Source: Symbiodinium natans
Lineage: Eukaryota > Sar > Dinophyceae > Suessiales > Symbiodiniaceae
Direction of reading: 5' to 3'
DNA: 64,000 bases
NCBI GenBank assembly: GCA_905221605.1
Contig: CAJNDS010002301.1
Span: forward strand, 1,806,692-1,870,691
The position numbers were made by a program, and so were the translations under genes. The notes beneath the pieces are model-generated. The model was not told the origin of the DNA. It did not search any database and saw only the letters and a program-made list of their open reading frames with translations. This document shows positions 11,701-24,700 of the stretch, one piece after another. The first letter of the stretch is position 1, and the number at the start of each line of letters is the position of its first letter.

Positions 11701-14700
11701 AGGACCCAAAACCCTAAGACCCCAAAACCTCTAAAATCACTAAAGACCTCCTGAACCAAACCCTAAAACCCTAAACCCTAACCCCTAAACCCTAAACCCC
11801 AAACCCTAAACCCCAAACCCTAAACCCTAAACCCCCAACTCGGGCCTCAGTCTTCAGCTCCTGCACCCTCGAAGACACAGCCATCTCCTCCTCTCGGCCA
11901 GGGCTGGAGTTTAGGTCTTGGGAATGGTTTAGGGTTTAGGGTTTAGGGTTTAGGGTTTAGGGTTTAGGGTTTGGGGTTTAGGGTTTAGGGTTGCGGGGTT
12001 TAGGGGCTTAGCGGTTTAGGGGTTTAGGGTTTAGAGGGATGAGGGTTCAGGCGTTCAGCATGGCTGGGCTGAGAGGCCTCCTTGAAGTCTACCAGCTCTT
12101 GGCTTTGATATTCTAACATAGACTCGACCCAAGCGTCACCTAGGAATAGAGAGGGTGCCCTTTTTGGTTTAAAAGGGCTTCTCAGGGAACCTAAATTGTA
12201 GCCCCCCAAAGAAGGGCAATGGGGGGCTTCTCTGGCTCCTAGTAGAACAAAAAACAAACTATGCGAGCAAACGCCACGCAACCCAAGACAGCAACCCTAA
12301 ACCCTAAACCCTAAACCCTAAACCCTAAACCCTAAACCCTAAACCCTAAACCCTAAACCCTAAACCCTAAACCCTAAACCCTAAACCCTAAACCCTAAAC
12401 CCTAAACAGGAAGTTTGCCTGGCGCCGGGCGCTGAGAGCAGCCGCAAGGCGCCGTGCCTCGGGTGACGTCTTAGGGTCGCTACATGGTCCCTTGATATGG
12501 GCCCTTCGAAGGGCTCAGGGTTTAGGGTTTAGGGTTTAGGGTTTAGGGTTTAGGGTTTAGGGTTTACGTAGAGTTTAGGGTTAGGGCCCATACATCAGAA
12601 CCCTTTGAAGGAGGTAAGGGACCATATTAAGGGCCCACATGTAACTGCCCACCCTCAACGCCAATGCCCCCAAAGCCAGCCGAATCCCTGAAGCCCTCGC
12701 GTTCCCCAAGTTTTAGATTTGGGGTTCAGGGTTTAGGCTTAGGTTTAGGGTTTCGGGTTTGAGGGTTGGGAAGGAGTCCTGCACCTTTAGAACCTCGAGA
12801 GCCCTGGACCCTTCGAAAACACTTCCCCCCATTGCTCCCCCAAAACTTCACAAGATTCGCCGAAGCTGCCCACCAAAGCCCCAAACCCACAACAGCCCCC
12901 CCCCCCCCCCCCCGAAAAAAAATAGAAACGAAAGAGAAGAAGTTCAGGGTTTAAGGCTCAAAATTCAAGCCCTAGACGCTGCAAGTCCTGTAAACTCGAA
13001 GCCCAACCATACCCCCCCCCCTTCCGCAAAACCGAAAAACCCTAAACGTTCTGAACCCAAAAAAACCTAGAAACAAAAAAAACAATAGACCCAATACGTC
13101 CAATTAATAAACCCAACAAGCCCAATAAACCCAACATCCCTCCCACCCCCCCCAAACCCCGCCCCCCCCCCATAAACAAAGAAACAACAAACAAAGCAAT
13201 ACTTCCTTCTCCAAGAACCCAAAATGCAGATTTTTCCCTGCCAACAAACAGGAAAAGTTCAAAAAACAAACGTTTGTTAAAGAGGAACCAATACACCCCA
13301 TAAACCAAACCGTAAACAGAATAACCCAATAACCCCCCCCCCCCCCCCCCAAACCCTAAACCCTAACCCCTAACCCCTAAACCCTAAACCCTAAACTCTA
13401 AACCCTAAACCCTAAACCCCGGTTCTTAGTAGGGAATGAGGGGGTTTAGCACTCGGCGCCTCCGCCTCAACCGCTGCGCTGCGACTCTGGGCGGCTGCGA
13501 GGGCGCCTAGGGTTTTCACACCAAACCCTGAACCCTAAACCCTAAACCCTAAGCCCTAAGCCCTAAGCCCTAAGCCCTAAACCCTAAACCCTAAACCCTG
13601 AACCCTCAACATGTTTGGGCTTAGGTCTAGTTCTGGGCTCTGGGCTTCGGGTCTAGGGTTTACGGTTCGACGCATTGGCTCTCATGAAAACCTCTACACC
13701 CCCAAAACCAAACCTTAGCCCGAAAACGCGCAAACCCCAAACACCCTAAAACACTACAGCCTTACACCCGAACCAAGGCAATGGAACGCTAAACCCTAAA
13801 CCCTAAACCCTAAACCCTAAACCCTAAACCCTAAACGCTAAACCCTAAACCCTAAACCCTAAACCCTAAACCCTAAACCCTAAACCCTAAACCCTAAACC
13901 CTAAACCCCAACACCGTGGAAGTCGCCTTCCGTCTCCGCCAAGCGGTCCCTGGGATCCCCAGACGTCAGCCTGGCTAGGGTTTTGGGTTTAGGGATTTTT
14001 TAGGGTTTAGGGTTTAGGGTCTTTTTTGGTTTAGGATTTGGGGTTTGGAGAATATGGTTTGGGGCTGAGGGGTTCGGCTTCAGGGGCGAGGGTTCATGGG
14101 TTTAGGGGTGGAAGGGTGTAAGGTGGAGGGTTAGGTTTGGAGTTGAGGGTTCGGTTTTCGGGGGTTGAGGGCTCAAGGGTTTAGGGGTTCAGGGTTTCGG
14201 GCTGGAGGGTTTAAGGGGTTCAGGGTTTAGGGTTGGAGGGTTTAGGGGGTTTAGGGGGTTTAGGGTTCAGGGTTTGGGGTTCAGGGTTTAGGTTTGGGTT
14301 GGAGGGTTGAGGTTTTGGATCCCTAACTAAACCCTCATTCCTAAACCCCAAAACCTGAAGACTGACTCTCTCATTGCCCCACAGAAAACACCACCCCGAA
14401 CTAACACCGACAACGGGGTCAGGGTTTAGGGTTCAGGAATTCGGGTTTGGGTTCAGGTTTGGGGTGTAGAGTTTATAGGGTTTTTAGGGCTTAGGGTTTA
14501 GGGTTCTGTGTTCCTAAGCCCTAAACCCCTCAACCTCGTGGGCGCGGGTGGGCTGCGAGATTCCGCACTTTGGGTTTGGGATGGCAAAGAATAGCCAGGG
14601 GTACGCCAGTTCGGCGGCCTCCTGCAAGAAACGACAAACGGAGGGATGTAGGGCTAAGGGTGCTTGGGGTTTGTAGGGTTTTTAGGGTTTTGAGTTTAGG

Positions 14701-15747
14701 GTTGAGGGGTTCGGGTCCTCAGAAAAATCTATCGGGCCAACCGTGTCGTGACGGTTTAGGTGTATGGACGGCTCAGCAAACAATCCCAAAAGCCTATACA
14801 CCCTCATCCCGAAACTCTGTTCCAGGAATCACTGTAAACTCACGAAGAGCTTCCTTAGAAGCGAAGCGAACTAAATAAGATCAAACGTGATCTTCCATGA
14901 CTACTATTTGCTTAAGAACCCCAGAAGAATACAAGACAATCATCCCCACATTACTTACCCTTCTGAGGATTTCTTTTGTTGTTGTTCTTTTTGGGGGGGT
15001 GGGCGGGTCCTAAAGCAATTAGTAGGTAACGATCTGGTCCAACAGTGAAAAGCAGTAAACTTCGAGGTTGCAAAGCACGCCAGGGGCGAGTTCTCAAAAT
15101 GAAATAGTGAGCGAAGCACCTCCCCCCCCCATAAGGATGCCCAGGTCTAGGGTTTAGGGTTTAGGGCTTAGGGTTTGGTACGTAGCCATGACCCTTCTAG
15201 CCTTGTAGAGTCTATCCCCATAAGGTAGGACCCACTAAGCGCCCTCCCTTCGTCCTTGAAGTTCCCGGCTTCTCTCACGCATCCCACTGAGTTGCAGTTA
15301 CCGCAATGCACGTAGTCATAACCATGGAACACTGCTACTACGGGGAAACCATGCCATTAAGGTTGTACCTTCAACCATACTTGCAGATAGTCCTATACTA
15401 TGGATGTGTACCTTAAACCATAATGATAGAGGGTCCTATACTATGAATTTACGGCTGCCCTTTTCCTTAATGAGTTATCAGGAGGTATTGGGCTCTTGGG
15501 GTACTCCCTCGCTGAGGCAGACCGAGTCCGCGGCCTCATGAGCTTCCTGACGCACGGACTCCAGCTCCTCGCGCGTTCAAGCTCGTGACGAACACAGAGA
15601 GAGAGAGAGAGAGAGAGAGAGGCGGAAATCTGAATCGCTGCATCATGAGCCCTTCATACAAGGAGGCCTTAGATGGAGAACTTGTTCAGACAGAGACCGG
15701 GTAAATGCAAGAGAGCGCGAGAGCTGGAGGAGGGAGAGAGCGAGAGA

Positions 15748-15781
<34 letters not shown>

Positions 15782-18700
15782 CAGAGAGCGAGAGAGCGCA
15801 AGATACATGGGGGGGGTTGGGTCCGACAGTTAGGTCATTTATTTGGGGGTTCCCAATGATTACAAAGCTTGGAAAATCTTAAAAATTTAGGCGGGTGATT
15901 ACAAAGCTGCTTGGAAAATCTTTAGGCGGGTACATATTCCAAAAAATGCTTAGCGGGGTTTAGGGTTCAGGGCCCCTTCTTCCTCTGCCAGTTCTCGCTG
16001 CGAAGCCAGCACAGCTTCGTCCGCCTCTTCATGTGTGCTGGAGTTTACCAACAAGGAACCTATAGGGTTTTTAGGGTTTAGGGTTTAGGGTTAAGGTTTT
16101 AGGGTTTAGGGTTCAGGGTTTAGGGACCCTAAACCCCAAGCCGTAAACCCTAAACCCCAAACCCTATAAACTTAAACCCAAAACCCTGAACCATGAAACC
16201 TGGAGGGTGGTGCCGCGGAGCGTGGCAGTTTTGGGCAGAGTACCACAGACAGAGTGAGGAGGAAACCCTAGAACCAAACCTCGAGCTGGCAAGTACATGA
16301 AACAAAAGGCTCAACCCAAATGACTACACCCTAAACCCTACACCCTATACCCTAAACCCTAAACCTAAACCCTAAACCCTGAACCCTGAACCCTAAAACC
16401 CTAAACCCTAAACCCTACTCAAAATGGGGAAGCATGTTCTCCCTTTTGGAAGTCGGGACGCGCCCTCTCCTGCCTGAAGCGCCTAAGACCCAGAGACAAA
16501 CCCTCAACACCCCTGAGACCCTGATACCCTCAACCCCCCCCCCCCCCCCCAACCCTTAAACCCTACAAAACCTGCAAGAGTCTAGGGTTTTGGGTTTAAG
16601 GTTTAGGAAACCCCAAAACCCCTTAAAACACATTCAGCCCACAGGTCAAGGCCCGCGGCACCTGCTGCTGCGCCCGTCGCACCGCCAAGCCCCACTGCTG
16701 CTCCGCCGCAGCCTCCTGGAAGGGTTTAGGGTTTAGGGTTTAGGCCTACCTACATACATACATACACGTATATAGATTCACATATATACACATATACACA
16801 TATATAATTCTAAATGTTTGCTTGTTCATGTTAATACTTCATTCATGTACTTGCTTATGTATTTCTGTTTGTAAAGGTTAAGCGGGCTCAGGGGTCTGGG
16901 GGGGGGGGGGTCAGGGATTAGGAGCTTCTCTTAGTGAATGTTCATTGTTCATGCGACCAGAAACCAAGCATTGCACCACAGACCTTTCAAACCCCACGAA
17001 CACACACCCACACATACCATGCTCTGACATGCCCTGAGCCCAAACGATGCAATCCCAAGCACCAGGACAACTCGCTCCCCCCTAAACCCGAAATGCCCCT
17101 AACTAAACCCTATGCCCCTGAACCCTACGCCCCTGGCTCCCCCCTAAACCCGATGCCCCTAATCCCTAAACCCCTCTGTGCACCCACTCGCCCCTCCTCT
17201 TCGCGGAAGCGCGCCTGCACCTCGGCACGCAAATGTGCCGAGGCGGCTGCTGCGTCCGCAGCCCGGGCGGCCTGGAGAATTCGGGAGGATTCGGGTGGTT
17301 TTACAAGTGTAGGGTTTAGGCTTTCGGGTTTAGGGTTTAGGGCTTAGGGAGAGTATGATGTAGAGTAATTATAAGGTTAATGTTGTATCCCACCCCGTCA
17401 ATAATGAAAAGTTTTCTTAAAAATTAATTCAGGCGACAAAGATTCGGCTGCCCCCCCCCCCCCCCCCACTATAATGCATGGGTTTCGGAAGAGAGAAAAA
17501 AAGCTTACCTGAGCTGAGCTCATCTGGACTTACCTGGGCTAAACCTTGAGGCCTGAGGTTGTCGCGCCCTGAAATCTTCAGTCTCCAGGCCAGCCCCAAA
17601 ACTAAGATTTCCTTATAAAATGCTTTTGTACCGAGGCCGGGCAACCAAATTTCCCAAGGGGGGTAGTCCAGCAGCTGCCCGAATGCCGTATAATATAAAA
17701 CCTTTGCTCCCCCGGAATTATATTTTTGTTGCGGGCTAGTTGGGTTTGGATCCAGAAGCCTAAGGGCTGAGGCTTCCTAAACCTTGAAGCCTGAGGTTGT
17801 CGGGCCCTGAAATCTTAAGCCTCCCGGCCAGCCCCAAAGCCAAGATTTCCTTATAAAATGATTTGTACCGAGGCCGGGCAATCAAATTTCAAAGGGGGTA
17901 GTCCAGCAGCTGCCCGAATGCCGTATAATATAAAACGTTTGCTCCCCCGGAATTGTGTTTTTTTTTTGCGGGCTGGCTTGGTTGGGATAGATGGACCCCC
18001 TTTAAATTCACATGCAGACAACATTACCTAAGAGGAAGAGGAGAGGAAGAGGAGAGGGAAGAGGAGCCAAGAGGAAATGAAGAGGAGCCGGGGGGGGGGG
18101 GGGGGCCGAAAATTAGTGTGGGGGGGTACCCTTTCTTTGTTGTTACTATTGCGGGGGCGGAATTAGGTTGGGGGGGGGGGGGCCCCACACTAATCAGGAG
18201 ACCACATTAAGGGTTTTTGGATGTCGATTTGGCACGCGGAGTTGTTGCGAGTCGCAGAGCCAGCACGCTGAGGTCTGTCTCTGTGCAGCCGAGGTAGATC
18301 CAGGTAGATACGCCCTGAAGATCCATCTCCACTGCCGCTTGTGTGGCACCTGGGGTATCAGCCTAAACCCTAAACCCTAAACCCTAAACCCTAAACCCTA
18401 AACCCTAAACCCTAAACCCTAAACCCTAAACCCTAAACCCTAAACCCTAAACCCTAAACCCTAAACCCTAAACCCTAAACCCTAAACCCTAACCCTAAAC
18501 CCTGAACCCTAAACACCGTCAGTGCCAAAGACCACGAAGAACTCAAATCGCCGCAGTGCTTACAGAACCTGAAGCACCTTAAGCCGTCAAGCCCTAGACC
18601 CTAAACCCCAAAGCCTAAACTCCAAACACCTAATCCTAAACCCTAAACCCTACAACCTACACCCTAAACCCCGCATCTCCTACCCCAAGCACCTCTCGCT

Positions 18701-21700
18701 GAGAGTCCGCCCGGCGGCTGGCCGCACAGCGCCGGCGTGTGGCCTGAGGCTTAGGGTTGTTGAGGGTCTAGGGTTTAGGGTTTAGGGTTTAGGGTTTAGG
18801 GTTTAGGGTTTAGGGTTTAGGGTTTAGGGTTTAGGGTTCACCTTAAGAAGTGAGGACCTTCTTGCAGGGCAGGTCAGTAGTGCGACGCGCCCTCGCGCAG
18901 ACTTCTACACGAAAAACTGATGCCTTGTGTCTTCGAGGGGGCCACCCTCTATACTATCCTGCCCAAACCCCGGACACCCTAAACCCTAAACCCTAAACCC
19001 TAGACCCTAAACCCTAAACCCTAAAGCCTAACAACCCAAATGAATCCTTGAAGCCCCAAACGCCGAAACCCTCAACCCTCAACCCTCAAACCGTAAACCC
19101 TTCAGCCCAAAACTCGAACCCTCAAGCCCTCAAATCCGAAACCCCAAACTCTGAGAAGGGCGCACCCAAAACCACAAACCCGAAACCTTAAACCCTGCAC
19201 CCTATACCCCAAACCCCAAACCCCAAACCCTAAACCCTAAACCCTAAACCCCAAACCCTAAACCCCAAACCCTAAACCCTAATCCTCAAACCGCCCGGAT
19301 GCCTCCAGATTGGCCTCTGCGGCTGCTACCGACTCCTGGCTCAGCCCGTGGGATGCTTTGGGAACTTGGAGAGAAGGGTTTAGGGTTCTGGGGTTTAGGG
19401 TTTTAGGGGTTTAGGGTTCTAGGGGTTTAGGGGTTTAGGGTTTTAGGGCTTTAGGGTTTTAGGGTTTTAGGGTTTTAGGGTTTTAGGGTTTGGGGTTCTA
19501 GGGTTTCAGGATTCACTGACGATTCTGACGGATAACGGATGGGCAGCAGAACCCTATGAGCACAAACCCTGACTCCCTAAACCCTAAACCCTAGCCCCTG
19601 AAGCCTAAGCCCCTAATCCCCGAACCCCCTAAATCCCTAAACCCTCTGAACCCCAAACCCGAAATCCCTAAACCCTAAGCCCCTCAAACCCTCATCCCTG
19701 AATCCCTAAACCCCGAATCCCTAAACCCTAAAACCTAAACCCTAAACCTAAATGCCTAAATCCCTAAACCCGAAGTCCCTAAATCCCTAAACCCTAAACC
19801 CCTAGGTCCCTAAACCCAACATCCCTAAATCCATAAACCCGAAACCCCTAAAGCCTAAACCCCAAAGTAAGTCCCTAAGCCCTAAACCCCAAATCCCTAA
19901 ATCCTAAACCCTAGACCCCTGAGTCCTTAAACCCCGCAACCCTAAACCCCAAACCCAAAACCCTAAACCCCTAACCCTGAATCCCAAATCCTAAACCCTA
20001 AACCTCTCCTGGGTCCCTAAACCCTGACACGCAGCCTCGGCCAGGGTTGCCTCCAGCTCAAGCTGCACACGGCCTTAAGGGAGATGGTACCGATGTACGG
20101 TTTAGGATTGAGAATCAGCTACCCATAAATTCAAAAAAACAAATACAGAAATAAAGGAATATATATATATATATAGACGAATACATATATATATATATAT
20201 ATAGGTATGTATATATATAGATATGTATATATATATGTATATATATATATATATATATGTACATAACCCTGCGACCCGTGAGCATTCAACTAGGACGCCA
20301 TGAGCTATGCCTGCAAGGCCCCCGCCAACCCCCCCAACCTCCCCCAACCCAACCCCAACGTTTAGGGTTTAGCGCTTAGGGCTTGGGTTTCAGGGTTTCT
20401 TTATGGTTTAGGGGCTTATGGGGACTGGAGCATGCGTGCCTTCGCCTGAAATCTTAGGGCTAATTATGGGCTTCGGGTTTAGAAGTGCTCCTGCCTGCCG
20501 CGACCAAGAGCAACAACAGCTTGGAACTCCACACGCGCCAAAGATCAGGTGAGAGGTGGACAGAGTGCGCAAACACTCCTACACCTTAGCCCAAACCCTA
20601 AACCCGAAACCCTAAACCCTAAACCCTAAACCCTAAACCCTAAACCCTGTCACAAACCCAAGGTGTCTCGTGCATGGTGTGTTCCAGGGCCAGGGCCGCC
20701 TCGGTCGCCCGGTTCCTGCGCGCCACCGCTCAAGGGAATCTCAGGCATCTGGTGTTTGGGGTCTTAGGGCTAGGGTTTAGGGTTTAGGGGTTAAGGATTT
20801 AGGGTTTAGGGCTACGGTTTAGGGTTTAAGGGTTAAGGATTTAGGGTTGAAAGTTGAGGGTTTTGGGCTTTTCAGGCTTTAGGGTTGTTGCATAGTACTC
20901 CAAAACACAGAAGAGATTACCCGCCGGTGCCACCGAGTAAACTGTATGTCAGAGTTCCAACAGCCTTGGAGGGGGAGTACCGGGCCTAGGATGGCACCTA
21001 AACTCTAAACCCCTAAACCCCTAAACCCCCCAAACCCCTAAACCCCTAAACCCCTAAACCCCTAAACCCCAAAACCCCAAAACCCCAAAACCCCTAAACC
21101 CCTCAACCCCTAAACCCCTAAACCCCTAAACCCCTAAACCCCTAAACCCCTAAACCCCCAAAACCCCTAAACCCCAAAACCCCAAAACCCCAAAACCCCT
21201 AAACCCCTAAACCCCTAAACCCCTCAACCCCTAAACCCCTAAACTTAAACCCCTAAATCTCTCAACCCCTAAACCCCTAAACCCCTAAACCCGAACCCAG
21301 GAACCCATGCCCTGCGGCTTCTTCGGTGGGCCCCCAGGTATAGACACGCTTGACGAACTCTCACCGTGTCAAGGAAGACCGGATCATCTCCCCAAGGCGG
21401 GACGACAGCTGAGCATCCGACATCCCCGTTGACGAAGCCCCGAGCTTTTGGGCGAACGACAAGTAAGAGTGATCCGGCCCTCTGTACAAGCACTGGTACG
21501 CGTGGAAGGCGATGTAGAAAAACCGCATAAGGGTCTTGTGGGCCTCCTCGTGCTTCTCAGCACACACGCAAGCTAAGAGTGGGCATCCTTCCTGCAATAG
21601 GGCCGCAGAGAAAGCCTTCATCCGGTGGAGGAAGCTTCTCGACTCCACCGCCGCAAGAAATCGCATTTGTTCCCCAAACGACAAGGTCCCAATGGAGGCA

Positions 21701-24700
21701 GGCGTGATTTCCCCAAGTCGCGGGACAACCGAGGTGTTCAGCACTCTGTGCGCTTCATCTTCGGGTTTCGGGTTTTAGGGCTTGATTAAGCTCTAGGGTT
21801 CCCACCCTAAACCCAAAACCCAAAACCCTATTCCCAACAAGTCCTATAAAACCCAAACTACCCCCTCTCCCCCGGTTGGACAACTAGGGTTTGGTATGTG
21901 GGGTTTTGGGGTTAGCTCAGCCCTGTACCCCAAACCCTAAGCCCTAAACCCTGAAACCCTAAGCCCTACCACGGAAGAAGAATGAAAGCCTCGAGCTGCC
22001 GCAGTCTTCGTTTCAGCTCCTGTCAGAGAGTGGAAGGGGGTGAAGGTGTAGGGTTTAGGGTTTAGGGTTTAGGGTTTAGGGTTTAGGGTGTAGGGTTTAG
22101 GGTTTAGGGTTTAGGGTTTAGGGTTTAGGGTTTAGGGTTTAGGGTTTAGGGTTTAGGGTTTAGGTTTAGGGTTTAGGGTTTAGGGTTTAGGGTTTAGGGT
22201 TTAGGGTTTAGGGTTTAGGGTTTAGGGTTCAGGGTTCAGGGTTTACCCAACTACCCAAGAAAAAATGAGGTGCCCACGCTTTTGGCTGCTGAATAGCTTA
22301 CACAAGGAAGCCGAGCTACCAACACAAGGTTTAGGGTTTAGGGTTTAGGGTTTAGGGTTTAGGGTTTAGGGTTTAGGGTTTGGAGTGGCGCGGACTGCGC
22401 TTAGGTTGACCTATGGAAACGCCTGTTAAAGGAATCTTCAACATGTTGCGCGTGCACCCAGCAAGTGGAGATGTCCCAAGGGCCTACCTACTTAAACCTA
22501 AATCCCAAAACCCTTCATCCTGAACCCTAAACCCTAAACCCTCAACCCTACACCCACGAGGGGCCTCGTTTGGTGTCCTTAGGGTTTAGGGTTTAGGGTT
22601 TAGGGTTTAGGGTATACCCTAAACTACAGACCCTAACCGTCCACGTACTCATGAGCCTCCAAGTACATGTCCCTCCTTCAAGAACCTCCCGAACCCCTAA
22701 AACCGCTCAGCCTTACCCCCAAACCCCCCAAACCACCTGTCAACTGCAACCTAACCTGGGCCCTTGCACCCTGAAACCCAAAAGAATGCTTACAAAACGT
22801 AAGGACAGGAAGCCCAGGATTAAAGGAGACCCAACACAGGGCCGAAGCTGGGATCAAACCCCCATGCTACACTCGCATGACATGTTTAGTCAGGGATTTA
22901 TAGGGTTTAGGATTTAGGGGTTGAGGGATTCAGGGCTTCGGATTTAGGGGTCCAGGGATTTACGTTTAGGATTTATTGTGCTTCGGATTTAGGGCTTCAG
23001 GGCTTGGGATTTAAGGCTTCAGGGGGCTCAGCCTAATTTCCACATGGCCCAAAACCCTACAAGCATGGTGGGAGCCTCGCAGCTGCTAGCCATCTCCAAG
23101 AAGCTCTCCAAAACATTCTGCTCCTGCGTGTGCGCTTAGGGGTTAGAGGCTTTATGGGTTTTGTGGGCTTTGTGGGGCTTGTGTTTTTGGGTTGTTTCTG
23201 GGGTTTATGGGTTCTCGAGGTTTGCCAATGAGGCCCGCGCAAGCCGAGTGGCTTAGGGCTTTTAGGTGTTTCTGGCTTAGGGCCTGAGGGATTTGAGGAC
23301 GTAGGGTTTTAGAGCCCTACCCTCAACCCTAAACCCTACAAAAAATCCGAAGTATGGGGCCCTGAATTTGGGTCCCTCATTCTATAACCCACATGTACAC
23401 TATACATAACAGGGGCCCATACATTGGCTCCCTACAAGCAAGGGCACGGGATCATACTGAGGGCCCATGGTTCCGACCTTAGACAGCCCTAAACCCTAAA
23501 CCCTAAACCCTAAACCCTAAACCCTAAACCCTAAACCCTACATCGTACCAGGACTCAGGAATGTAGGGCTCAGAGGGGTCTGGGAAGGAGAGCAAACACG
23601 CTTTTCGGAGCCTGGGCCCGTGTGGCAGCCAGCGACTCACTGGAGGCCCGGGCCTGTCAGGTGCACTGCAGGTGTAGGGTTTAGGGTTTAGGGTTTAGGG
23701 TTTAGGGTTTAGGGTTTAGGGTTTAGGGTTTAGGGTTTAGGGTTTTCGGAATTAAACTCTATCTCGCTAAGAAAGTCATGTGTTTTGTTGTTTGTTACCA
23801 TTATCTTGGGATGTATTTAGAAGCAAAACGGAGAGTCTACACTTCCCAAGGATAACATAGGAACGGGCATCCGGGGCTTGGAAGCTTTTTGGGGTTCTTC
23901 GGGGTTGGGCGGGGCGTTGAAGCTTCTAAAGGCTTAAGTGTGGGCTGGGCGATTTAGGTCTTGGGGGTTTAGGGGTGTAGGTAGGGTTTAGGGTTGAGGG
24001 GGCTGTAGGGTTTAGGGTTTAGGGGCTGTAGGGCTGTTCAAGCCCCAAGGGTTGGGAGGGTGGTGGATTCCTTCCCTGAACTACATCAACCCAACCCTCA
24101 ACCCCAAACCCTAAACCCCAAACCCTCAACCCTCGACCCTAAACCCTAAGCCCTAAACCCCAAACCCTAAACCCCAATCCCTGCAGCGAACAAACACAAA
24201 CTCCCCCCCGAACGCCTCCTCCTCGAGGCGGCTGTGCTGGCTTTGCAGCAGCCGTTCCTTAAAGATCGCAGAAGAAAGGGTTTAGGGTTTGGGGTTTAAA
24301 ACCTAGGTTTTAGGGTTTAGGGTTTAGGGGGGCTCAGGGGGTCTGAGGTACACACTAACCCCTCCCAAGCCCTATACGGCATAGGTTATTTCGAGATTCA
24401 AAGGCGCAGAAAACTGCAGGAGGATGGGTTTAGAGACTGAGCAACCCACTGCAATCAGCAAGAAAAAAGAAGATGCTTGAAGAAGCGGCGCTATGCACTT
24501 GCTCTTTCTCCTACGGCCTTCAGGAAACGGATTCTTGTTAAATTGCTGTGGATTTTCAAGGTCGTATACAGACCGGGGTTGGGTATACTTAAGGCGTCAT
24601 CTCGGGGCCTTAATCGTTAGAATAGGGTTCTGGGGGCTGATTATAGCTATAAGGAGACCATAAGGGAACACTACTAGTACTTATTCCGACCCCCTATAGT

